Assembly (NCBI GenBank): GCA_030765645.1
Contig: JAVCCE010000023.1
Location: 1-64,000, forward strand
Length of the DNA stretch: 64,000 bases
Source of the DNA: Candidatus Hinthialibacter antarcticus
GTDB lineage: Bacteria > Hinthialibacterota > Hinthialibacteria > Hinthialibacterales > Hinthialibacteraceae
Direction of reading: 5' to 3'
The translations under genes were made by a program, and so were the position numbers. Positions 42,990 to 50,951 of the stretch are shown piece after piece (within the stretch, counting starts at the first letter, position 1; the number at the start of each line of letters is the position of its first letter). Below the pieces are notes generated by a model. That model ran no database searches, was not told the DNA's origin, and was given only the letters and a program-made list of their open reading frames with translations.

Positions 42990-43221
42990 GGTTCTTCCGT
43001 AAATTGGATACTTTTTTTATAAATTGAATTAAGATTTCGCTGCATGTGGCATGGGTACAACTCTGCTCGCTTCAGTGCGGGCTTTCAGGCCCTTATGCAC
43101 AGGCGCTCCCAGAGTTCCACCCATACCTGATTGGTTTGTCAATTTTTGAAATACCGGAGCCTGTTTCTGAATAAATATTATGGCCATCCATCAATGTAAG
43201 TACTCACTTACCGGATGAACC
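42990..43221 (+). mobile_element. Family A MITE-like element, copy 5
   Basis: A 232-bp element with the palindromic core at 43048-43127. Left end GGTTCTTCCGTAAATTGGAT and right end (reverse complement GGTTCATCCGGTAAGTGAGT) match at 18 of 24 positions. The interior flanks match copy 3 (GATTGGTTTGTC and ATCAATGTAAGTACTCACTT). No 8-bp direct repeat is seen at the ends: left flank ATTTTTTT and right flank CAAAAAAA are complementary instead. It carries no gene. Its left end provides GGAAG ten bases before the DUF6933 start on the minus strand. Confidence 0.8.
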
Positions 43222-43229
43222 CAAAAAAA

Positions 43230-43424
43230 TCACCGGTACAACTCCATCCCTTCAATCTTTGATTGATTTTGCAGGATTTCGTCGAGCCGCCAGGAGCGAA
43301 TGGTTCCAATAAAACTGAATTCTCTGAGGGAAGTGATACCATGCTACAGCATCATAAATGTCATCGCAATGTGACTTGACGTTATAGAAATCAAGGGCTG
43401 CCCGCTTCGCGGTCTTGACTCACC
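43230..43424 (-). pseudogene. Possible decayed coding remnant
   Basis: On the minus strand two overlapping short frames have coding character. One reads LDFYNVKSHCDDIYDAVAWY and the other, in the next phase, ITSLREFSFIGTIRSWRLDE continuing to EGMELYR and a TGA at 43230-43232. They could be the end of one gene broken by a frameshift. I do not recognise the protein, and the case rests on composition only. It begins nine bases from the right end of the copy 5 element. Confidence 0.25.
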
Positions 43425-43541
43425 ACCCTGCCCTGCCGCATGGATTCAAATATTTTCAACCCTCTATTCCCCAGGCGCATAGGCATTGGAAATCGGCTTC
43501 GGCTATAATAAACAAGCAAAACAAGTGCGAGGCGGTTGTCG

Positions 43542-45767
43542 ATGGTATTGAAGCAGTCAGAAGTTGATTCCAGGGCCAATTTACCGTTCGAGGATGATTT
43601 CCCCATTCTCGAACTGCTGCTGCGTAATTACCTCTCCGGCGATGATATCCAACGAGTGCGTAAGGCCTACGATTTCGCGTTTGAAGCCCACCGCGACCAA
43701 AAGCGCGCCAGCGGCGAACCCTATATCAACCACCCCATCGCCGTCGCCGAAATTCTGGGCGAATACCAGATGGACGCTGACGCCGTCTGCGCGGGCCTGC
43801 TGCATGACGTGCTGGAAGACACGCCTTATACGCTTGAAGACCTCAAGCAACGCTTCGGCGAAAAAGTCGCCAGCCTGGTGCAGGGCGTCACCAAAGTGGG
43901 GCGCATCGGCCACGCCTACCGCAGCGAGAACGAAGTTGAAAACCTGCGGCGGATGTTGATGGCCACCGCTGAAGACATTCAGGTCATCGTGGTCAAGCTG
44001 GCCGACCGCCTTCACAATATGAAGACGCTGCATTTTCTGCCGCGCCCCAAACAGCGCCTGATCGCCCAACAGACGGTCGATATCTATGCGCCCCTCGCTC
44101 ACCGCCTCGGCTTCGGGCGCTTTAAATGGCAGCTCGAAGACATGTGTCTGCTGTTTTTGCACCCCGAAGCCTACGACGTCATCAAAAACAGCGTCTCGCT
44201 CAAACGCCGCGAGCGCGAACAATATATCATCCAGGCGGTCCATGATCTCGAAGACGGCCTCGAAGAGAAGAAGATCACCGCCACTGTCGAAGGCCGCGCC
44301 AAACACTTCTATAGCATCTATATGAAGATGCAGCGCGACAACAAAACCTTTGAAGAGATTTACGACTTGATCGCGTTGCGGGTCATCTGTGATTCCATCA
44401 GCGATTGCTATGCGGTGTTGGGCGAGGTGCACACCATGTGGCGCCAGGTCGGGGGGCGTTTTAAAGACTACATTTCAAATCCCAAACCCAATAATTACCG
44501 TTCGATTCACACCACCGTGCTCGGCCCGCACGGGCGCCTGATCGAGATTCAGATCCGCACGCTCGACATGCACTTGATCGCCGAACAAGGCGTCGCAGCG
44601 CATTGGCGTTACAAAGAAGAAAAAAAGCGCCGTCCCAACAAAGCCGACGGCAAATGGATGGACGTTCTCACTCAGGAACTGCCCGACACCAACGATCCAG
44701 AAGATTTTCTGCGCTCCATCCGCACCGACTTTTTTTCCGACGAAGTGTTCGTCTACACGCCCAAGGGCGACCTGGTGCGCTTGCCGGTCGATTCGACCCC
44801 GATTGATTTCGCCTATCGAATCCACACCGAGCTGGGGCATATTTGTCACGGCGCTAAGGTAAACCAGCGGTTGGTGCCGCTCAATCATCCATTAAAAACC
44901 GGGGATGTGGTCGCAGTCTTGACCAGCGCCAACAGCCACCCGTCGCCCGCATGGCTCGACATCGTCAAGACCGCGTCGGCGCGCAACAAAATCCGCCGCT
45001 ATTTGTTGGAATCCCGCTGGGACGAGTTGAAAGACACCGGGCAAAATAAACTGACGAAGGAACTTAAAAAGGCGGGCTTCAACGCGCTGGAATTTTATAA
45101 TTCTGATAAAGCCCAATCCATCGCCAAGTCATTGAAAGCCAAATCGCTGGAAGAAATGTTTGTCAACATCGGCTTTGGGCGCATCTCGATCAAACAAGTG
45201 TTGGCGCGACTGCTTCAACCAAAAGCCAAACCGAAAACGCCCAAAAAAGAGCCGAAACAATCCGACCAAGGCTCGCTGGTCAAACTCGGCGATATTGACA
45301 ACATCATGTACCGCCTGGCGTTGTGCTGCAATCCGCTGCCGGGTGACAACATCACCGGGTTCGTCACGCGCGGGCGCGGCGTCACCATCCATAAATCATC
45401 CTGCCGCAACATCCAACATCACAATGGCGAAGCCAACCGCATCCTGCCGCTGTTTTGGGAAGGAAACCGCAGCGACCGCCATTTGATTTCTATCGAAGTT
45501 CGCTCCATCGACCGCCGCAACCTGCTGAGTGAATTATCACAAACCGTCGGCTCAACCGGGACCGACATTCTCTCGTGCCACAGTGAGTCGGTGGGAGAGT
45601 TGGCGGTATTTCGTTTCAAGATTGAGATTCGCTCGACCAGCCATCTCAACTCGGTCATGCAACAATTATTGGGCGTCGCCGGCGTCAAAACCGTTCGCCG
45701 AATGAAGGACGAACCTGTGAACCATACAAATGCGCAACAAACAAAAATAGACGAAAAACCGTCATGA
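43542..45767 (+). CDS. rel: Bifunctional (p)ppGpp synthetase/hydrolase
   Basis: A 741-residue Rel/SpoT protein that makes and degrades the alarmone (p)ppGpp. ATG 43542 is chosen (GAGG nine bases before); a TTG two codons upstream is possible. The hydrolase HD domain is intact (YINHPIAVAEILGE, LLHDVLEDTPYTLEDL and VVKLADRLHNMKTL). The synthetase domain has ICDSISDCYAVLG and FKDYISNPKPNNYRSIHTTV. Next come a TGS domain (VFVYTPKGDLVRLPVDST), a Cys-containing zinc-finger region (LALCCNPLPGDNITGFVTRG) and a C-terminal ACT domain. Both catalytic halves look functional. It stands alone, with a long upstream region and no close partner. Confidence 0.96.
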   Translation: MVLKQSEVDSRANLPFEDDFPILELLLRNYLSGDDIQRVRKAYDFAFEAHRDQKRASGEPYINHPIAVAEILGEYQMDADAVCAGLLHDVLEDTPYTLEDLKQRFGEKVASLVQGVTKVGRIGHAYRSENEVENLRRMLMATAEDIQVIVVKLADRLHNMKTLHFLPRPKQRLIAQQTVDIYAPLAHRLGFGRFKWQLEDMCLLFLHPEAYDVIKNSVSLKRREREQYIIQAVHDLEDGLEEKKITATVEGRAKHFYSIYMKMQRDNKTFEEIYDLIALRVICDSISDCYAVLGEVHTMWRQVGGRFKDYISNPKPNNYRSIHTTVLGPHGRLIEIQIRTLDMHLIAEQGVAAHWRYKEEKKRRPNKADGKWMDVLTQELPDTNDPEDFLRSIRTDFFSDEVFVYTPKGDLVRLPVDSTPIDFAYRIHTELGHICHGAKVNQRLVPLNHPLKTGDVVAVLTSANSHPSPAWLDIVKTASARNKIRRYLLESRWDELKDTGQNKLTKELKKAGFNALEFYNSDKAQSIAKSLKAKSLEEMFVNIGFGRISIKQVLARLLQPKAKPKTPKKEPKQSDQGSLVKLGDIDNIMYRLALCCNPLPGDNITGFVTRGRGVTIHKSSCRNIQHHNGEANRILPLFWEGNRSDRHLISIEVRSIDRRNLLSELSQTVGSTGTDILSCHSESVGELAVFRFKIEIRSTSHLNSVMQQLLGVAGVKTVRRMKDEPVNHTNAQQTKIDEKPS

Positions 45768-45886
45768 TTTTTGACCATTCATTTTCGATTAAACGAACTA
45801 TAATGCGGTCGCTGTCCCGGCTGCGGTACTCACTTCACCGGAAACTCCACCTGGCGGAATTTTGAACTTTTTTTTGAGGTGCGCTA

Positions 45887-46510
45887 ATGAGACAAAACGC
45901 CCAAGGCGGATTCACGCTGATTGAGTTATTAATCGTCGTCGCCATTATTGGAATATTGGCCGCGATTGCCGTGCCGAATTTTTTAAGCGCACAAATCCGC
46001 GCCAAGGTCGCGCGAGTAAAGACCGATATTAGCGCACTCGCCAAAGCGCAGGAAATGTATTTTCTTGATAACAACAGTTATCCGCCCGAATCAGAAGACG
46101 ATATCTTCACCGGACGCAGGCCTCCGCAATCACGCGGCCTGTTTTTTTTAACGACGCCGATTTCCTATATGAATTCTCTGCCCAGCGATCCGTTTCAAGA
46201 CACGGCGGAAAAACGCTTTAACCATGCACAAGCCGCCTATGAAACCGGCGTCTATAAAAAAGGCAAAAATAACGTCGCGTATGCGATGTTTTCACAGGGG
46301 CCTGACATTGCTGAGAACGGCATCTATTCAGGCCAAGCCTTCACCGGCCCTCAACGCAACAACGGACAGGGAAACAGTTACGCCACCTCCAACGGCATCA
46401 CCAGCGCTGGCGACATATTCTGGTACGGCGGCGACCCCGGCGTAACCAGGGGCCTCATTGTTGACGGCAGAACCTACAACGGAGGGTTCCCTCCAAACCT
46501 GGGCGGATAA
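45887..46510 (+). CDS. Type IV pilin-like pseudopilin (GspG-like)
   Basis: A 207-residue protein starting at ATG 45887 behind TTGAGGTGC. The N-terminus has the prepilin peptidase site: short basic leader MRQNAQGG, then FTLIELLIVVAIIGILAA with Glu at +5. The globular part has the pattern LTTPISYMNSLPSDPFQD and DIFWYGGDPGVTRGLIVDG, which I know from families of single pseudopilins scattered in planctomycete-like and candidate-phylum genomes, often many per genome. It would assemble in a type II secretion or type IV pilus-like fibre. No secretion machinery genes are in the window. Confidence 0.88.
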   Translation: MRQNAQGGFTLIELLIVVAIIGILAAIAVPNFLSAQIRAKVARVKTDISALAKAQEMYFLDNNSYPPESEDDIFTGRRPPQSRGLFFLTTPISYMNSLPSDPFQDTAEKRFNHAQAAYETGVYKKGKNNVAYAMFSQGPDIAENGIYSGQAFTGPQRNNGQGNSYATSNGITSAGDIFWYGGDPGVTRGLIVDGRTYNGGFPPNLGG

Positions 46511-46536
46511 TTCGCCTCTTCGTCTTGCGCTCGCAG

Positions 46537-46569
46537 GCGCTGTCCGCAACAATAGGGCAGCGCTTTTTT
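46537..46569 (+). terminator. Intrinsic terminator after the pseudopilin gene
   Basis: GCGCTGTCC and GGGCAGCGC pair with one G-T position around an eight-base loop and are followed by six T residues. It lies 27 bases after the stop codon. Confidence 0.75.
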
Positions 46570-46835
46570 GTTTTGGTGGGCTGCTTCGCGAGCCCACCCT
46601 ACCTTGGTTTATGTACAATATCAGATCGTAGGGTGGGTTCTTAACCCACCAGATGAAACCGGGGAAATCGCATGCGTTTTCCATACCTTGGTTAATGTAC
46701 AATATCAGCGTGCCGGAACCTGCCTGCCGCAGGCAGGCAGGTCAGTGATAGCCGAAATCCCCCCTAGCCCCCCTTAATAAGGGGGGTGGCGCAAAGCGCC
46801 GGGGGGATAAAAGGTTTGCGGAAGAGAATAGTAAA
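46570..46835. repeat. Intergenic region made of small palindromes and a direct repeat
   Basis: Contains GTGGGCT...AGCCCAC-type palindromes, a 24-bp direct repeat (ACCTTGGTTWATGTACAATA plus TCAG) at 46601-46624 and 46685-46708, the perfect palindrome CCTGCCTGCCGCAGGCAGG near 46720, and a CCCCCCTTAATAAGGGGGG stem near 46775. A TGGTGGGTCAAGAACCCACC relative lies at 47767. The region looks like a landing area of several short repeat families. No gene is present. Confidence 0.6.
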
Positions 46836-47762
46836 ATGGACTTCTCAAAGTTAAAACGCACATCACTATTCGACCGCAAGAGCCTTGTCGAAGAAGCCAA
46901 GACCTCGCGCCCGGCTGACAGCCCGGCCTCGTTTCAAGATTTTTGGAACGCCCTGCCGCAATTTTTGAAAGTCAACGACCTGCGCAAACTGGTCGCCGCC
47001 ATACAATCCGCGCGCGAAAAAAAGAAACCCATCATTTGGATGATGGGCGCCCACGTGATTAAAGTCGGACTCGGCCCCTGGATCATCGACGCCATCGAAA
47101 ATGGGTTTATCACCGCCGTCGCCATGAACGGCGCGGGCATCGTGCATGACTTTGAACTGGCGCTGGCAGGCTCGACCTCAGAAGACGTGGCGGAATCTCT
47201 CGTCAACGGCAGTTTCGGCATGACCGAAGAGACAGGGAAAATCATTAACGAATGGATCGTTGCAGGCGCTGCGCAAAACCAGGGACTCGGCGCCGCGATT
47301 GGACAGCGAATCGCCGGATCAGATTTCAAACATAAATCATTGAGCATCCTCGCGGCGGCGCATGAGAACGGCGTCCCGGTCACGGTGCACGTCGCTATCG
47401 GGACGGACGTGATTCACCATCACCCGGAGGCGTCAGGCGAAGCCATCGGCAAGACCTCGCTAGCGGATTTCCATAACCTATGCGAGACCGTATCGCAACT
47501 GGGCGAGGGCGGGGCCGCGATCAATGCAGGCTCGAACGTCATTCTGCCGGAAGTATTTTTGAAGGCGCTGACCACGGCGCGTAACCTCTGCGGGCCGATC
47601 CACAACTTCACCACCGCAAATTTTGATATGGTCCAACACTACCGCCCCAATACCAATGTAGTGAACCGTCCCATCATCGGCGGCGGGCAGGGGTTCACCT
47701 TCACCGGACATCACGAAATCATGCTGCCCCTGCTGTTTACAGCGCTGAAAGAAATTGAGTAG
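46836..47762 (+). CDS. Deoxyhypusine synthase-like protein
   Basis: A 308-residue protein starting at ATG 46836. It has the Rossmann-like fold of the deoxyhypusine/homospermidine synthase family: PIIWMMGAHVIKVGLGPWII, AMNGAGIVHDFELALAGSTSEDV, VPVTVHVAIGTDVIHHHPEA, and the C-terminal GGGQGFTFTGHHEIMLPLL. The lysine that forms the enzyme-imine intermediate in true deoxyhypusine synthase is not evident (the segment is GPIHNFTTANFDM). Bacteria also lack the eIF5A substrate, so another reaction, perhaps on polyamines, is expected. This reading is from memory of family motifs, and the biological role is unknown. It is monocistronic. Confidence 0.82.
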   Translation: MDFSKLKRTSLFDRKSLVEEAKTSRPADSPASFQDFWNALPQFLKVNDLRKLVAAIQSAREKKKPIIWMMGAHVIKVGLGPWIIDAIENGFITAVAMNGAGIVHDFELALAGSTSEDVAESLVNGSFGMTEETGKIINEWIVAGAAQNQGLGAAIGQRIAGSDFKHKSLSILAAAHENGVPVTVHVAIGTDVIHHHPEASGEAIGKTSLADFHNLCETVSQLGEGGAAINAGSNVILPEVFLKALTTARNLCGPIHNFTTANFDMVQHYRPNTNVVNRPIIGGGQGFTFTGHHEIMLPLLFTALKEIE

Positions 47763-47909
47763 TGAAATGGTGGGTCAAGAACCCACCCTACAACTGCTGC
47801 GCTGAAGGAAATATAGACAAGGACAACCAATTGATCTCTTTTATGCTCCATGATCGAAATCGGCTAGAATGATGTTGATCTATAAAACTTCGAAAACGCG
47901 AGGTGAATA

Positions 47910-48116
47910 ATGAGCGCTCGTGAACTTCTCATACAAGCATTGAAACTTGAGCCGGAAGATCGATTCTCCATAGTGGAAGGACTCATACAAAGTCTGGATG
48001 CGCCGAATAAACATATTGATGATCTATGGGCCCACGAAGCAGAACAACGTCTTCTTGCGTATCGGGAAGGCAAACTTGGAGGTATTGCGATAGAGGACGT
48101 ATTCAAGGAAGACTAA
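47910..48116 (+). CDS. Antitoxin of the addiction-module (Unstab_antitox) family
   Basis: A 68-residue acidic, helical protein starting at ATG 47910 behind GAGGTGAATA. The pattern LLIQALKLEPEDRFSIVEGL then SLDAPNKHIDDLWAHEAEQR and YREGKLGGIAIEDVF is that of the TIGR02574/PF09720 addiction-module component, including the C-terminal tail that wraps the toxin. Its stop codon overlaps the toxin start (TAATG), so the two are translationally coupled. The complex probably represses its own promoter. Confidence 0.9.
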   Translation: MSARELLIQALKLEPEDRFSIVEGLIQSLDAPNKHIDDLWAHEAEQRLLAYREGKLGGIAIEDVFKED

Positions 48117-48412
48117 TGCGCGTCGTTTTTACTGAATTTGCAAAACAAGAGTTAGACAATGCGGTTGATTTTTATAATCAAGAATCTTCCGATCTTGGAA
48201 AAAAATTTAGCAACGAAGTAAAAATGGCGGTTCACCGTATCACCCACTATCCACACGCATGGTCCTTGCTCCGGGGTGAAGTTAGAAAATGTCTATTGCA
48301 TGCGTTTCCTTATAACGTGCTGTACTCCGTTGAAAAAGATCATATCCTCATCATTGCGATTGCGCATCAACATAGAGAACCCGATTACTGGATTGATCGC
48401 AACGCCACTTAG
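48116..48412 (+). CDS. RelE/ParE-type toxin
   Basis: A 98-residue protein in the frame that begins at ATG 48116, overlapping the antitoxin stop, with AAGGAAGA upstream. The RelE/ParE fold is recognisable: VVFTEFAKQELDNAVDFYNQ, NEVKMAVHRITHYPHAWSLL, VRKCLLHAFPYNVLYSVEKD and IIAIAHQHREPDYW. The conserved core (RxFPYxVxY, then IxIxAIAHxxRxPxYW) is the standard plasmid-stabilisation toxin signature. Whether it cleaves mRNA on the ribosome or poisons gyrase cannot be told from sequence. Three tandem repeats follow. Confidence 0.92.
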   Translation: MRVVFTEFAKQELDNAVDFYNQESSDLGKKFSNEVKMAVHRITHYPHAWSLLRGEVRKCLLHAFPYNVLYSVEKDHILIIAIAHQHREPDYWIDRNAT

Positions 48413-48436
48413 ACTGCAGGGGTTCGATCAAACCTA

Positions 48437-48967
48437 CCCCCTGGCGCTTGAGGCGCCTTCCCCCCTTAAAAAAAGGGGGGCTTTTCCGCAATGTGTTTTA
48501 TATAAAACATCCTGTACTTCATCCGCCTAAAAGTTACCAAAATACAAATATAACAAAATTTCTCTACTTTAATGGCTGGGTGGCAAGGGCAAGGCGGCGC
48601 AAAGCGACGGCAGCCCTTGAGTAAATCATGATCCCCCCTGGCGCTTGCAGCGCCTTCCCCCCTTAAAAAAAGGGGGGCTTTTCCGCAATGTGTTTTATAT
48701 AAAACATCCTGTGATTCAGCCGCCTAAAAGCTACCAAAATACAAATAGAACAAAAATTCTCTACTTTAATGGCTGGGTGGTAAGGGGAAGGCGGCGCAAA
48801 GCGACGACAACCCTTGAGTAAATCATGACCCCCCTGGCGCTTGAGGCGCCTTCCCCCCTTAAAAAAAGGGGGGCTTTTCCGCAATGTGTTTTATATAAAA
48901 TATCCTGTGTTTCAGCCACCTAAAAGCTACCAAAATACAAATATAACAAAAATTCTCTACTTTAATG
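48437..48967. repeat. Tandem array of ~196-bp repeats (2.7 copies)
   Basis: The unit starts with a CCCCTGGCGCTTGAGGCGCC palindrome, a CCCCCCTTAAAAAAAGGGGGG hairpin and CTTTTCCGCAATGTGTTTT, and continues through TACCAAAATACAAATA and TTCTCTACTTTAATGGC to a GAGTAAATCATGA end. Starts of the CTTTTCCGC block at 48481, 48678 and 48874 give periods of 197 and 196 bp. The third copy stops after about 138 bp. Copies differ at only a few positions, so duplication is recent. It lies between the toxin gene and the Fe/Mn-SOD gene and contains no gene. Confidence 0.9.
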
Positions 48968-49094
48968 TTGACATTTACTGTTAAATAAAGGAAAATATTT
49001 ATAAAGTAGCGGGGACCAAACGCCTCACCCTAAGCGGAAACACATCCCCGCCTCTCTCAGATCAGAAAATCAAACACTTTTTGGAGGACATACC

Positions 49095-49697
<603 letters not shown>

Positions 49698-49750
49698 AAT
49701 GTTCAGAATAACTTTCCAATTGGAAACTTAACAAAATATGTATAGTATCT

Positions 49751-49802
49751 AGGCGGCTGCGTGAGGCGTGATTGCGTCAAACAAGGCCGCCTCGTTTCTT
49801 TT
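49751..49802 (+). terminator. Probable terminator after Fe/Mn-SOD
   Basis: AGGCGGC (49751-49757) and GCCGCCT (49786-49792) pair, with an inner stem-loop GAGGCG...CGTC-type filling the spacer, followed by CGTTTCTTTTC. The loop is long, so the call is tentative. If right, sodN has its own promoter. Confidence 0.4.
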
Positions 49803-49865
49803 CGTTGTTTTGTAAGCAACGAACTGCGCCTCATAATTCGCTCATTTTACCAAGGAGAATGATTG

Positions 49866-50354
49866 ATGAAAAAACGCACCCTACTCGCAATTGCCGCTGT
49901 TTTTGGATTGATGATCGCAGCAGGCGCTATATTAAACGCGCCCCAAACCGTTATGGCTCACTGCCAGATTCCCTGTGGAATCTATGGCGACGACGGACGC
50001 TTCGCCACCTTGGCGGAACATATCACAACGATGGAAAAGTCAATTACATTAATCAATGAATTGGCCGAAAAAGAAGGCGCCCAAAACGCGAACCAGCTGA
50101 CCCGCTGGATCATCAACAAAGAAGCCCACGCTGACGAGTTCGCTGATATCATCACCAAATACTTCTTGCAACAACGCCTGAAACCAGCGGAATCAAAATC
50201 GGGCGCCGCGTATGACGCCTACATCAAAAAATTGACCTTGTGCCATGAGATGTTAGTGGGTTCGATGAAGGTCAAACAAAATTCCGACGTTGCGCATACC
50301 AAACAACTTAGTGAATTGCTTGAAGCGTTCCATACGGCCTACGCCGCTAAGTAA
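49866..50354 (+). CDS. sodN: Nickel superoxide dismutase with Sec signal peptide
   Basis: A 162-residue precursor. ATG 49866 follows AAGGAG; a TTG one codon earlier is possible. Residues 1-31 are a typical Sec signal (basic MKKR, hydrophobic core LAIAAVFGLMIAAGAIL, then PQTVMA). Cleavage after VMA leaves HCQIPCGIY as the mature N-terminus, which is exactly the nickel-hook motif (His1, Cys2, Cys6) of Ni-SOD. The rest is a four-helix bundle of the expected length (about 131 residues), ending YIKKLTLCHEMLVG and LLEAFHTAYAAK. In Streptomyces a dedicated peptidase SodX trims the leader; none is seen here, and signal peptidase could do it. The enzyme would work outside the cytoplasm, complementing the Fe/Mn-SOD next door. 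Confidence 0.93.
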   Translation: MKKRTLLAIAAVFGLMIAAGAILNAPQTVMAHCQIPCGIYGDDGRFATLAEHITTMEKSITLINELAEKEGAQNANQLTRWIINKEAHADEFADIITKYFLQQRLKPAESKSGAAYDAYIKKLTLCHEMLVGSMKVKQNSDVAHTKQLSELLEAFHTAYAAK

Positions 50355-50382
50355 TTCAAAATATTCAACCCTGTAATAAAAT

Positions 50383-50414
50383 GCGGTCAGGATGTCAAAA
50401 AACATTCTGGCCGC
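50383..50414 (+). terminator. Intrinsic terminator of sodN
   Basis: GCGGTCAGGATGT and ACATTCTGGCCGC pair along 13 positions with two G-T pairs around a CAAAAA loop. TTGTATTTTATA follows. It lies 29 bases after the stop codon. Confidence 0.85.
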
Positions 50415-50486
50415 TTGTATTTTATATGTTGTTTTTGATTCTGGCGGCTATACTTTGGAGAGAAGAAAGTTAAAGTTAAGTTAACT

Positions 50487-50846
50487 ATGGCAATCTGGCA
50501 CCAACATACAAACGACTGTTTTATCATTCACATTGATGAACTTCACCTCTCCGAAGAAATCATTGATCGTGTTCGGCAAGTATTGACTGTTGCGTTTTTA
50601 AACAAAAATTTTCAAGTGATTCTTAACTTGGAAGGCTGCACGATGATTGATTCATTTTTCATCGGCCTCATTATTCAAACCTACCGGGAATTACGCGAAT
50701 TGGGCGGAAACCTCCGCTGCGCCGCCGTCAACGACAACGTCAACCATGCGTTTGAAGTGATCCGTCTTAATCAAGTTATTGATATTTGCGAAACGGTTGA
50801 AGACGCCATCCAAAAATTTGAGTCTGAAAAAAACGCCCAAGTCTAG
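50487..50846 (+). CDS. STAS-domain protein (anti-sigma factor antagonist-like)
   Basis: A 119-residue single-domain protein starting at ATG 50487. The order of strands and the conserved loop (NFQVILNLEGCTMIDSFFIG, then LIIQTYRELRELGGNLRCAA and FEVIRLNQVIDI) match the STAS fold of SpoIIAA/RsbV. The regulatory serine that is phosphorylated in RsbV (DSSGLG) corresponds to Ser in MIDSFFIG. No anti-sigma factor kinase or phosphatase is nearby, so the partner is unknown. It may act in a partner-switching pathway. A hairpin terminator follows. Confidence 0.82.
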   Translation: MAIWHQHTNDCFIIHIDELHLSEEIIDRVRQVLTVAFLNKNFQVILNLEGCTMIDSFFIGLIIQTYRELRELGGNLRCAAVNDNVNHAFEVIRLNQVIDICETVEDAIQKFESEKNAQV

Positions 50847-50867
50847 CCAACGATTTTCTATCGACGC

Positions 50868-50900
50868 AAAAAAGCCGCTTTTAACCAAAGCGGCTTTTTT
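50868..50900. terminator. Bidirectional terminator between STAS and DUF2961 genes
   Basis: AAAAAAGCCGCTTT and AAAGCGGCTTTTTT pair around TAACC. A-run on one side and T-run on the other allow function for both convergent genes. Confidence 0.9.
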
Positions 50901-50951
50901 AATCGAGACCATTTACAAACAGACCCATCAAAACAAGGCAGCGACATTCAC

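Noticed and set aside
42982-43229. Target-site duplication at family A copy 5
   Set aside because: The flanks ATTTTTTT and CAAAAAAA are inverted, not direct, so no duplication can be claimed.
48437-48967. CRISPR array
   Set aside because: The repeats are long, contiguous and without variable spacers, so this is a tandem duplication.
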